DNA from: Coptis chinensis
Lineage: Eukaryota; Streptophyta; Magnoliopsida; Ranunculales; Ranunculaceae
Assembly (NCBI GenBank): GCA_015680905.1
Contig: CM027379.1
Location: forward strand, 32,754,501-32,818,500
DNA: 64,000 bases
Reading direction: 5' to 3'
The translations under genes were made by a program, and so were the position numbers. The notes under the pieces were generated by a model, which was not told where the DNA came from, made no database searches, and saw nothing but the letters and a program-made list of their open reading frames with translations. Shown one piece after another: positions 38,268 through 47,696 of this stretch (positions within the stretch are counted from its first letter, which is position 1; every line of letters begins with the position of its first letter).

Positions 38268-39057
38268 GGAGATAAGGTAAGTTTTTAGTTTGTTATTGTC
38301 TGCTTATGTCCCAAGCAATTTAATTATGTTAACCCCATAATGGGTGGAACTTCTTAGAGTTAGCGTCACAAGATTTTTATTTCCTATATTAGTATGTTCT
38401 AACCTTGTTTTGCAGATGTTCCAGAATTTTACGCGTTTCCATGGTATTTTTCTACCCTATTTATTTAAATGCTTTGAGGACAAAACATGCTTCTTGTTTG
38501 GGGGGCATAGAAACACGTGTAATTAAGGCATCTGTTAGGATATAGATATGTATAACATGCATTTTTTTTCAAGTTAAAAATTTCAAAAATATAAATAAAT
38601 AAGTTTATGCTATACACTTAGGAATATTGGTATTGTTTTCTTTCTCTATGCTCTTAACAATCTACAAGTCTCACGTAGCTTTTGCATCAGAATAATTGTT
38701 AGAAACTTAGGTTAATATGTAGGTAATAATCTTTGCATCTATCTATAAATATATTACATGAGTATCTATGATTGTTAGCACTAAGTTTTTGAAATCTAGG
38801 CTAGAGTACTTATTCTACAAATCCTGTGAGAATATAGCCTAAAGTCTTATATGAGTGAAACATTTGAGAAATGACACAAGGGAGAAGTAAAATCCGGATA
38901 GAGAAATCACACGTCCACTTGCTTGATCACTATGCCATATCCTAAGCGAGAATTTAGGCCCTCTTTGGATCGATATAGCCAGAAATTCAAACCTATGAAT
39001 TATTTTCCGCTAGTCGCACCTCTGAGCCTTTCTTTAGCCTTCCATAAACCACAATTC

Positions 39058-39118
<61 letters not shown>

Positions 39119-40099
39119 CAACTTACCCAATCTAGAATAAGTCTGAGAATAGAATGAGTGAAGAAAGAAGAAGAGAAAACCCGTGGTAAACAAAAATTAG
39201 TTAGTTGCTTGAGGAAAAAAGAAAAGAAGTTTCCATCCAAAGAAAAAAAAAAAAAAATAGAAATAAATAAAAACTCCAAAAAAATAGAATAAAAGGGAGT
39301 CAAAATCCAAAGAAAAGACAAAGAAAAATATGGCTAAGGATGGGAACAAAGTATAGAAGCAAAAAGAAAATAACAAGGTTTTTCTAAGTTACATAATATG
39401 AAGACTCTATTATCTCGGACTTGTCCTTTTGAATATCCATTTCCTTCCTTCTTAAACCATCTCCTAATCCCCGCAACACCTAATAAAGACCTCTAGCTCA
39501 ATTAGGAATAGGTTAGTGTGATAGTAAGTGGCAGATGTGTTTGATCGACTCCGGCTTCCTCGTTGTCATTGAGATTGTAAGGTAAAGTGTGCCCAATGTG
39601 CATTAATCGGAGTAATTTAAACTTGAGCGGAAAAATCATAGTGGCTTTCGTCTTGACATTTATGTGAGGACCTACTTAAGGACGCTATTCCGAGTTTTCA
39701 TAAACGAACCTGCTAACAATCAAATAGTATTACTCATAGTATATATATTTGTATCATAGATGATTGATTATTATGCATATATTAGCTTAGGTTTTTGACT
39801 TGGTTATTCTTATTCATTTGCTAGTGAGATGTATAGATAGTTGAGACATGAATGAGGAAACAATAGTTTTATTTCTTAGTCGTTGTAGTATAGATGAAGT
39901 TTGTGAGTACCTTCATTGGAAAACTCTCACGAGGCTATAACTTCGTCCCACTAGTAGGGAACTCCTAGTGGTTAAAAGGCCTTGTTGCATATGGTCAATG
40001 CAATCGCACTCAGCGAAACGAGAGTAGTTAGAACTCCATTTTTGGTCACTTATTCTAATTTCTCATATTTGCTTGAGGACAAGCAAAATGCTGTTTGGG
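38268..40099 (+). other. 3' region of B-plus, ending in its PPT
   Basis: Continues B-plus after C. PPT-like module at 38471-38508 and terminal module at 40073-40099 (GAGGACAAGCAAAATG, GCTGTTTGGG), where it stops and T resumes. An A run of about 55 bases at 39061-39116. Non-coding. Confidence 0.8.
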
Positions 40100-40860
40100 C
40101 ATTCTTCCCAAAGATCGATCAGTTATAAGCAAACTGTCCAATTTGGAATGTTTCAACATTGTTTGTGATTCGATGGAAAAAGTATGTATTCTTTCTTTCC
40201 TTCTTAAGTATTATACAAAACTCTGTAAGTTTCTAAATACTTTCATTTATCTGATCTTTGGATGAAAGCTGCTGTGGTGGGTCAATTTGAGGCTGATGCT
40301 ACTACATCTGGTATTTATAGGCGTGACAATGACACTCTGAAAGACTCACTTGCTTGAGAAAGAAAAAGTACTGGTCATGTAACTAACCAGCTTCATGCTG
40401 CTGAAAAAGCTAAGAGAGAGTTGTGGGATGCTTTGAAAGAAAAAGAGGAGAAACTAAGATGGAATTTGAAAGATATGAAAATGCAGAGAAATTGAAGAAA
40501 ATGGAGGCAAATTATGAAGAGAAGCTTAAACTTATCATTGAGTATGAAGTAGAGGCGAATACATTGGTGGCTCAGATAGAATTATGTGTCCAGGTAATGA
40601 GGAGTTTTGCACCTTATCTGCCTCAGAACCTGATTGACCAGTATAACCTTGGATCTGGCAATACCAAGGAGGGCGTGACTGAAAGTGGTCATATAGATAG
40701 TGGAAATGAAGTTACTAAAGTTGTACCCCCCTTCGATTCTGTTATTGAAGAACCATCCGTCCCCGATGCCGATGCTGTGGACCCTGACATTTTACAAGCT
40801 AGTATCGACCTGGCTGTAGTCGATGCTGCTTTAGAGCAACAACCTAAGCATTAGTATCTT
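40100..40860 (+). mobile_element. Accessory antisense ORF of T, right part (broken)
   Basis: Longest open part 40423-40854 is Glu/Lys/Ala-rich (EKLKKMEANYEEKLKLIIEY), a strong coiled-coil candidate. It is followed by an acidic C-terminus (VIEEPSVPDADAVDPDILQ) ending AALEQQPKH and a stop. It continues the ORF cut at 3275. A coiled-coil C-terminal half fits the gag-like plant transposon proteins mentioned for the left part. Function unknown. Confidence 0.5.
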
Positions 40861-41014
40861 ATTGAAATTTGTAATACATAGATCATTTTTGGAGTTACTC
40901 TTGAAACAATTCTAGATATGTTTTTGTAATATGAAACTTGTTTCTATGCTCTTATCTTTCATCTTAAAACATCTTATTATGTGTACTTGTGTGATTTATA
41001 TTTTGTTGACTATT

Positions 41015-41440
41015 GATGATTTGGATATACCATAACAGACAAAATAGTATCAATTGGTACTTAGGATATCTTAATTTAGAAAGAAATCCTCGATTTCGAT
41101 ACTATCATAACCGACAATAGTCTCAATTGGTACTTAATATATTATCACTTTGAAAAGAAATTTTGGAGTTCGATACTATCATAACAGACAAATAGTATCA
41201 ATTGGTACTTAATATGTTGTCATTTTGAAAAGAAATATTGTATTTCGATACTATCATAACAGACAAATAGTATCAATTGGTACTTAATATATTATCACTT
41301 TGAAAAGAAATCTTGGATTTCGATACTATCATAACAAACAAATAGTATCAATTGGTACTTAATATATTGTCCTTTTGAAAAGAAATCTTGGAGTTCGATA
41401 CTATCATAACAGACAAATAGTATCAATTGGTACTTATTAA
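41015..41440. repeat. 75-bp tandem array in T (about 6 copies)
   Basis: The word TAGTATCAATTGGTACTTA recurs with CAATTGG starts at 41051, 41124, 41199, 41274, 41349 and 41424, i.e. spacing 73 then 75 four times. Each unit also has GATACTATCATAACAGACAA and an AAAGAAAT core. Confidence 0.95.
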
Positions 41441-41520
41441 TATATAAAATACCTGGATTTTTGCCATTAGCATGATATTTGGTTAATGGTCTTGACATCA
41501 TGATATTCCTTTCTTTGGCC

Positions 41521-41994
41521 TGGTATCGAGATCGGCACTATAGATACCAGGATTTCCTTTATTTACCTGGTATCGAGCTTGGCGCTACAAATATCAGGAT
41601 TTCTTTTATTTACCTGGTATCGAGCTCGGCGCTACAGATGCTAGGATTTCTTTTATTTACCTGGTATCGAGCTTGGTGCTACAGATACCAGGATTTTGTT
41701 TATTTACCTGGTATCGAGCTCAGCGCTACAGATACCAGGATTTCCTTTATTTACCTGGTATCGAGTTCGACACTAAAGATACCAGGATTTCTGTCTTTGA
41801 CCTGGATCGAGCTCGACATTACAGATCTAAGGATTTTTTATCTTTGACCTGGATCGAGCTCGACGCTACAGATCCCAGGAGTTTTTATCTTTGACTTGGA
41901 TTGAGCTCGACGCTACAAATCCCAGGAGTTTTTATCTTTGACCTGGATCGAGCTCGACGTTACAGATCCCAGGAGTTTTTTTTTCTCTTTGACA
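41521..41994. repeat. 47-bp tandem array in T (10 copies)
   Basis: TGGTATCGAGCTCGGCGCTA and variants recur every 47 bases (starts 41521, 41568, 41615, 41662, 41709, 41756, 41803, 41850, 41897, 41944). Two subtypes form blocks: the first six units have TGGTATCGAG and ACCAGGATTTC, the last four TGGATCGAG and CCCAGGAGTTT. Each contains the near-palindrome ACCTGGTATC/GATACCAGG. Confidence 0.95.
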
Positions 41995-42114
41995 TGGTAT
42001 TTCATCGATACCAGTATACTTAGATATTGGCATGAATATTATAATTTGGAAAGTTTGAACATACATGATGATAATGAACAAACATATTCTTTATTGCCAG
42101 TGAACTACTTGGAA

Positions 42115-43200
42115 TCATATATAATGACAATGAACCAACATATTATTTATTGATAAAAATGCTTTCAAATTACTTACATTTTGAGGCTTTGGTAATATTA
42201 CACCTTCAGCTGTTTTTAAGTAAAAAGCTTCATTGATTCCAACCTTGTGAATGATGTAAGGGTCTTCCCAACTAGCTGCTAATTTACCATCCCTTTTTTC
42301 CTTGGTAGCTTGAGTAACCACCTTCAAAACCAAATCACCTTCTTGAAAATGTCTTTCTCTTACTTTCTTGTTGAAGGTTTTTCTGAGTTGTCGATGATAT
42401 ATATCCAACTTTATTCTGGTTTCATCTTGTTTTTCTTCGAGATTGAGTACTTCTGCTACCATTGTGTTTTCATTCTAGCCATTCACCAAGTTTTTAGTTC
42501 TGGATGTACTCACCACCATCTCTGCAGGAGTTACTGCTTCCATGCCATATGCTAGAGTGAAAGGAGATTCTCCCGTAGTAGTTCATGTTGTTGTTTTGTA
42601 AGCCCAGAGAACACTGTTGAACTCATCAACTTATAGACCTTTCTTATCTTCCAACTTCTTCTTGATATTATCCATGATCATTTTATTCGTTGCCTCTACT
42701 TGTCCATTGCCTTGAGCGTAATATGGTGTAGATGTAAAGTGCTTTCCTCTGTATGATTCCAAGAAAGCTTTTACTTTTTCTCCCTCGAACTGTGGCCCAT
42801 TATCTGATATGATGGCATACGGTAACCGGTATCGGCAGATTACTCTTTCGAAGAGAAAATTTATTACATTTTGCTTTTTTATATGTTGTAGCGCGCTATG
42901 GCTTCTACCCATTTGGTGAAGTAGTCTATGATAGCGAGCATGAATCGTCTTTTATCTCTTCCAGGTGCTAAATGACTGACAATATCCATGCCCCACAGAG
43001 CAAAAGGCCACGGATTCAATACGCAGTGTAACTCCTCAGCTGGAACATGTATAGCTTTTCCATGTATTTCACATTGAACACACTTTTTAGCATATCGAAG
43101 ATAATCTCTTCGCATCTGAGGCAAAAAATAACTTTGCCTTGTTATTTTATTTGCTAATGATCTCCAGTTGAATGATTTCCACATTCTCCTTTGTGAAGTT
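42115..43200 (-). mobile_element. T integrase region
   Basis: Minus strand: YAKKCVQCEIHGKAIH is the Cys pair of the zinc-binding part, WGMDIVSHLAPG and IISDNGPQFEGEKVKAF carry the core Asp residues and GQVEATNKMIMDNIKKKL the core Glu. The C-terminal region has FQEGDLVLKVV and GKLAASWEDPYIIHKV, the GPF-like fold of Tat/Ogre integrases. No chromodomain seen. It differs clearly from the Athila integrases of A, B and E. Confidence 0.85.
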
Positions 43201-43319
43201 CAACAATGATTAAATGTGCGTGTGCAGATGATATACATTTCAGATGCGGGCTTCCTGAATTTTTCCAATATAGTTCATTATTGAGTAAAACATATCTTTA
43301 AGCGCCTGACTTAACCCTT

Positions 43320-43998
43320 CTTGCTTCTTTTTTATCCTCAAGTAATTTACCATTGGATAAGAATGATATATATGCTTCCATCCATGACGCCCCCAGCGTG
43401 TCAATTTCCATTACTTATGCTTCATCGATATCGATGCTTGGCTTTTGCTGAACTCCGATATGCAAGATGCACCCCTCAATATTTTCCAACATTGCTGCAA
43501 CATAAGCCAGAGCATCGACATGTCTATTTTCATTTATGTTGAGATGTTAAAGCTTGCTTATCTTATTAAAATATCTCAGCTTGGTTTTTATGAAACTCAA
43601 GTAATCCACCATGTTTTCGCACTTTGCTGAATATCCTCCATTAATTTAGCTGACGACCAGCTGTGAATCACTAAAGATTGACATGTCTTTTACTTTGAGG
43701 GATTTGGCCATTTCCAGCCCTACTATCAATGCCTTATATTCTGCCTTATTATTAGATGCATGGAAATCCAACATAACCGTTGTTTCGAGCCTTTGATTTT
43801 TGGGGTCCGACTAATACTACTCCGATGCCACATCCCTTACTCCCTGATGATCCATCAACAAACAGTCTCCAACCATTTGTTCCAGCCTACGGATCATCTT
43901 CATCAATAACATCTTCAGGCTCTTGCAGCATAAAAAATTCATCTTCTTTCATTCCCCAATTTGCATCTTCACATGTGATGTTAGCACTTTTGCTAGAT
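43320..43998 (-). mobile_element. T RNase H region
   Basis: Minus strand: WRLFVDGSSG (near 43870), NKAEYKALIVGLEMAKSL (near 43740) and FSDSQLVVS (near 43665) carry the acidic residues of an RNase H of the plant-like (archaeal-type) class, as in Tat elements. Preceded by an acidic linker. The sequence upstream is lost at 43998. Confidence 0.75.
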
Positions 43999-45620
43999 TG
44001 ATTTTATGATTTCACAACCTTAAAAGTACTAATTGTCAATCTTTTCCTTACTTATGTGTCTTGTGCATAAGTTTAGAGTAAGGGTGTTCATTCCAAACCT
44101 TAAGACTAGGTTGATGTCACAACTGAAAATTTACCCTTTAGAGAACCATGTGAGATGGATGTTTGATATTTTTATTTTTACTTCCTAAAGATAATTTTAT
44201 ATGCAAGTCAAGGTAAATGACGAACCTTTATTTGATTAAATGAGAAAGCTAGAGAGAGAGAAAAAGGTAGATGATTAATCCTACTCATGCAAAGTCTTAC
44301 TATGAAACTTTTAGAAAACATGATCACTACCATCTCCAATCCATTTTGGGTTCATAGACAAACCCAAAAATGGACTTGAGTATCGATCCCTAGCAAGATG
44401 TACTTATCTCTAAATCCATCTTGCTAGCATAAGGAGTTTAACTGATATTTTATCTCTAAAATATCTCTTCAACTCCTGGTTTCATCCTACACCAGCCGGT
44501 CAAATATAAGGGTCTGGATTTACTAGGGACTCGCGAGCGCGACTAGCCCTAGTGTCACTTGGGTCGTGCATGCAAGCTCATCTCGAGTTCCAGGCTTTAA
44601 ACTTGGTCGGTCACTGTCATTTTATGACAGCATGTAAAATGATTCCTAAGTACTTCAGTAGTGAATTTGGATTCTAAATTCGTAGCCTGATCCTCACATG
44701 AGCATCATTAACCCTCCACCTTAACCCTCCACCTGGGAGGGTTTTAGCTCATGATCATGAGAATGAAATGGTATGCAAATTTGGGGCTATGCTAAGTTAA
44801 GAAAATAGAAGAAGAGGAATAAAATAAAAGAGCTGATTTTTACTTGAAGAACAAAAGATTTTATTTGAAGAACAAAAGTTTTACCTCATTAACACTATTA
44901 CAAGAACTTAGAACTTAGCAAAAACTAAAAAATGAAAACATTTATGAATGGAATGTCTCTTCCCAATTCCAAAATAAATACATATGAGAGTATTCTCTCC
45001 TTTCCCACGTGAAATCACCTCCTACCATTTACTCACATTTATTACAATCTTATCTCTAATTCAAATTATGCCAAAATTAGCACTATTTTAGCACCAAAAG
45101 TTTAGTCAATGTAGTTAATAACATGTAAGCTGTCAATTTGTGCCAATAATTGGTCAATTTTGTCTTGACTTGCTCGATGATTGATGACTCATCCCATCTT
45201 ATACGCCCACAGAGTGGGCCCATATGTTGTGTCTAGTGGCGGGTCCGCAAGTTGATTTCTACAAAATCTGACCTAAGATAAAGCTTGTCGCACTGATCGT
45301 TCTGATAGTTCGCTTGCTGGATTTGAAGTCCAAGTTCAGAAGGTATAGGCTTAAGAAGTTTAATGTTTTCTGGTACGTTGATCCTGTTCTGTCCTGGAAT
45401 CGTCCTGTTTGAGTTCTTTGGCTTTAAGCGGGCTTCATTGAGATTTGCATGGGCTAAATCGGAAAAATTTATGTAAACACACTATTCCGTGCTTAAATAC
45501 TGGCTCTGTCCTCATTTTTATGTTGATTGCTAAAACTTGCAAAAATACGAAAATACGATTATTTTATGATTATTAAACATATAATTAACCAAAATGTTAT
45601 GTCTCTATAGGGTTTTATAT
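43999..45620. other. Unassigned sequence between T and D
   Basis: No ORF of convincing composition on either strand. 43999 opens TGATTTTATG, which could be an LTR edge. 44723-44743 is a hairpin (AACCCTCC / GGAGGGTT) and 44748-44761 a perfect palindrome CTCATGATCATGAG. 44515-44600 is GC-rich. I could not match it to any other part of the window. Confidence 0.4.
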
Positions 45621-45638
45621 TACAGTTTGGGGGTGGTA
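45621..45638 (+). other. PPT-like tract left of the D LTR
   Basis: TACAGTTTGGGGGTGG directly before the LTR. It has the form of the Athila PPT, yet this LTR also has a PBS on its other side. Confidence 0.65.
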
Positions 45639-46993
45639 TAATAACTACCCAAAAGTGTAGTTTAAACCCCTTAATAGTATTATATTTAGGCCAATTATGT
45701 TTATAATAAATAAGAATTAATATTGTTTACGTGTTTTTGTGTATTCCTGGTCTTGAAGCTGTTTATGTGCTTAAAGGCGCTATTTTGCATGGAAAACGAG
45801 TCAAGATGATTGCTAGAAGAGTTCTATGTTTAAAGCCCAAGAATCAAGAAGAAAAAACCTTTTTAAGCCCAGTCAAAACTGGGAAGTCAAAGTCAATTTG
45901 GGTAGAAAAAGGATAAAAAGCCATAAGAACTTCAAAAGGATGTATCTTTGGACTCGGACTTTGGAATTGAGCCTAGTTTATGTCAAAACGACTGGATCGG
46001 AATAAGCTTTCCAATGGACCTAGCCTTGCCCCAATCAGAGCTGTAAAAGTGAACGAATAGGGCATGACAATAATTTCTAGCAGAATTGGCCCTTTTAGAC
46101 TTGACCTAATGGACTTTGGGCTCACATTAGAGGCCCATAGCCTAGCCTCCAGACCTATGCACGAAAATGTAACCCTAATCCTCTCCTATATAAAGTGGAT
46201 TAAGGCTAAACCTAACTAGGCTACTCCCTTATTTGTTTAATGATAATTAGGTCTCTCTCTCTCTCCCCCCCTTTCTTTAGTTTATTTTAGGTTAAGTAGT
46301 TTAGTTTGTAGCCTCCATTAAAGCCTCTCAATAAAAGCTTAGTTTTTCAATTCAATTCAATTCTTTTTATTCTTTTTATGTCTTTAGTTTATTGTTTTAG
46401 TTTAATTAATCCGATGACACAAGGCTAAACCTCCATTAGAGGGGGTTTATGAAGCCACATGAGGATGATTGGTAGTTAACATAGTTGTTATTAGTTTAAG
46501 AGCTTCAAGTTCTTCGTTATGAGTTTCTAGAGATATAACTCATAACGATGAACTAGAGTTTAGAGCCACCATCAAAGAGATTTGTGGGGGAGCTAAACTC
46601 TTATGCTAGTAAACCCATGATTAGAGATAACTTGGTGTTTGTTAGGGATCAAGAAAAGCGATTCGATGACTAAACTAATAGCCAATCGATGCTAGTAACC
46701 CATGATTAGTTAATAGCTAATCGAATCGCATGGTGGATTAACTTTCTCTGTATCTTTCTCTCATCTTTAAATCACTATTTTAGCAATTAAATTTACTGTT
46801 TTTATCATATTACTCTCATCATTAGTTAATAGTAGTCTATTCTAGATTCGTTTACAAGTACATGCAAACAAGGGTGGATCGAAAATGATTACTCCTATAT
46901 ATCAACATGTTTAGAGAGTATTATTATTGATTGATATGCATGATTTAGTACTATAGAAATACTATTTTTACATCTATTAAAACATTGTTATCA
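45639..46993 (+). repeat. 5' LTR of D (about 1355 bp)
   Basis: Ends ACATTGTTATCA before the PBS. TATATAAAG at 46187-46195, GA/CT repeats near 46255-46270, AATAAA at 46331-46336. The U3 block shared with B, C and F is at about 45935-46040. About 75 percent like the F LTR by eye. Confidence 0.8.
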
Positions 46994-46995
46994 AA

Positions 46996-47013
46996 TGGCG
47001 CTGCTTGCCATCT
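46996..47013 (+). other. Primer binding site of D
   Basis: TGGCGCTGCTTGCCATCT, two bases after the LTR; a variant of the site seen in C and E. Confidence 0.75.
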
Positions 47014-47690
47014 TGCTTGTTTACGTATTGTGTGTTTAGATTAAAACTACGAAAAATTGTTTTCACTATTCTCTACTGTTTTTACTGTTCACATTTTTCC
47101 GAATTTTTTTTACTACTGTTTTAGTGCATACGAGTTGAGAATCCAACTCCTTGCATCCTCGTGACCTGACCCTAAAAAGTTCAAACTCCTGTTTTTACAT
47201 GAGAGCGCGCTCACGCCTTAATTTTGCCTGTCTAGAGTGTGCGCCTCGCTCTTTTAAATTTAGGAAAAAAAAACAAAGCGCGCCCCATGTCATCATTAGC
47301 CGATTCATAAGTGCGCCCGCGCCCTAGTTTAAGTAGATTAAATTAATTTTTTTTACAGTTAGTACAATATTACCTCACAAGTACAGTACATTACTCGTAT
47401 GCCCAACCACTCCAGTAATTGCATAAAAAAAAAATTCATACTTTACGGTGTCTAGAAAACCCAAAGAATTGGGGTTATCTAATTAAGGAACGTGCATGCA
47501 CGGACAACCTCCCTCAATTCTTTAGTGGCATGGCCATTGATTTGAATATATTAGACTTGCTTCAAGGTTGTTGAAGGCGTTATTTATACGCATAGCAAGA
47601 ACGCTCCAGGTAACACCTCTTTACATCCTTGCATCTACTGTAAGAAGATTCTATTTCTAGTAATAATCATGCTAATTTTTGCATGCTTAT
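47014..47690 (+). other. 5' leader of D
   Basis: Non-coding. A GC-rich patch at 47200-47335 with words such as GAGAGCGCGCTC and GTGCGCCCGCGCCC. TAATTAAGGAACGTGCATGC (47479-47498) matches the leader of E on the minus strand (CTAATTAAGGAACGTGCTTG). Confidence 0.55.
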
Positions 47691-47696
47691 TAGGAA

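Larger units (their letters stand above)
22527..40099 (+). mobile_element. B-plus: Athila-type element lacking its 5' part and 3' LTR, split by C
   Basis: Starts abruptly in the protease-RT linker and runs through RT, RNase H, integrase and env-like ORF to the 3' region, which ends inside the PPT at 40099 where T sequence resumes. C (28115-38267) sits in it with an intact GGAGA duplication. Broken at about half a dozen places. LTR, PBS, gag and protease are absent. Confidence 0.82.
503..43998 (-). mobile_element. Element T: Tat-like Ty3/gypsy LTR retrotransposon, 5' end lost, split by a 36.8-kb nest
   Basis: Read on the minus strand it has RNase H (about 43998-43320), integrase (about 43200-42115), two tandem arrays, an accessory ORF on the opposite strand, a polypurine tract and a 3' LTR (503-813). 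Order RNase H-integrase places it in Ty3/gypsy. A long region after pol holding satellite-like repeats and an antisense ORF is known from Tat-lineage elements such as Grande and Ogre relatives, so the lineage call rests on layout as well as on the integrase. Everything upstream of RNase H is missing at 43998. The nest 3276-40099 interrupts the antisense ORF. It carries several breaks and looks the oldest element here. Confidence 0.7.

Noticed and set aside
39061-39116. A run of about 55 as a processed-retrocopy poly(A) tail
   Set aside because: It lies inside the 3' region of B-plus, where B-minus and C have shorter poly-A/T stretches at the same place, so it is slippage and not a tail.
41521-41994. 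CRISPR-like array (regular repeats)
   Set aside because: Units are contiguous 47-bp tandem repeats without unique spacers, in a plant retroelement.
41479-42153. Repeated-peptide ORFs (YLPGIEL-type)
   Set aside because: They come from the 47-bp array, which happens to be open in more than one frame. Treated as repeat, not gene.
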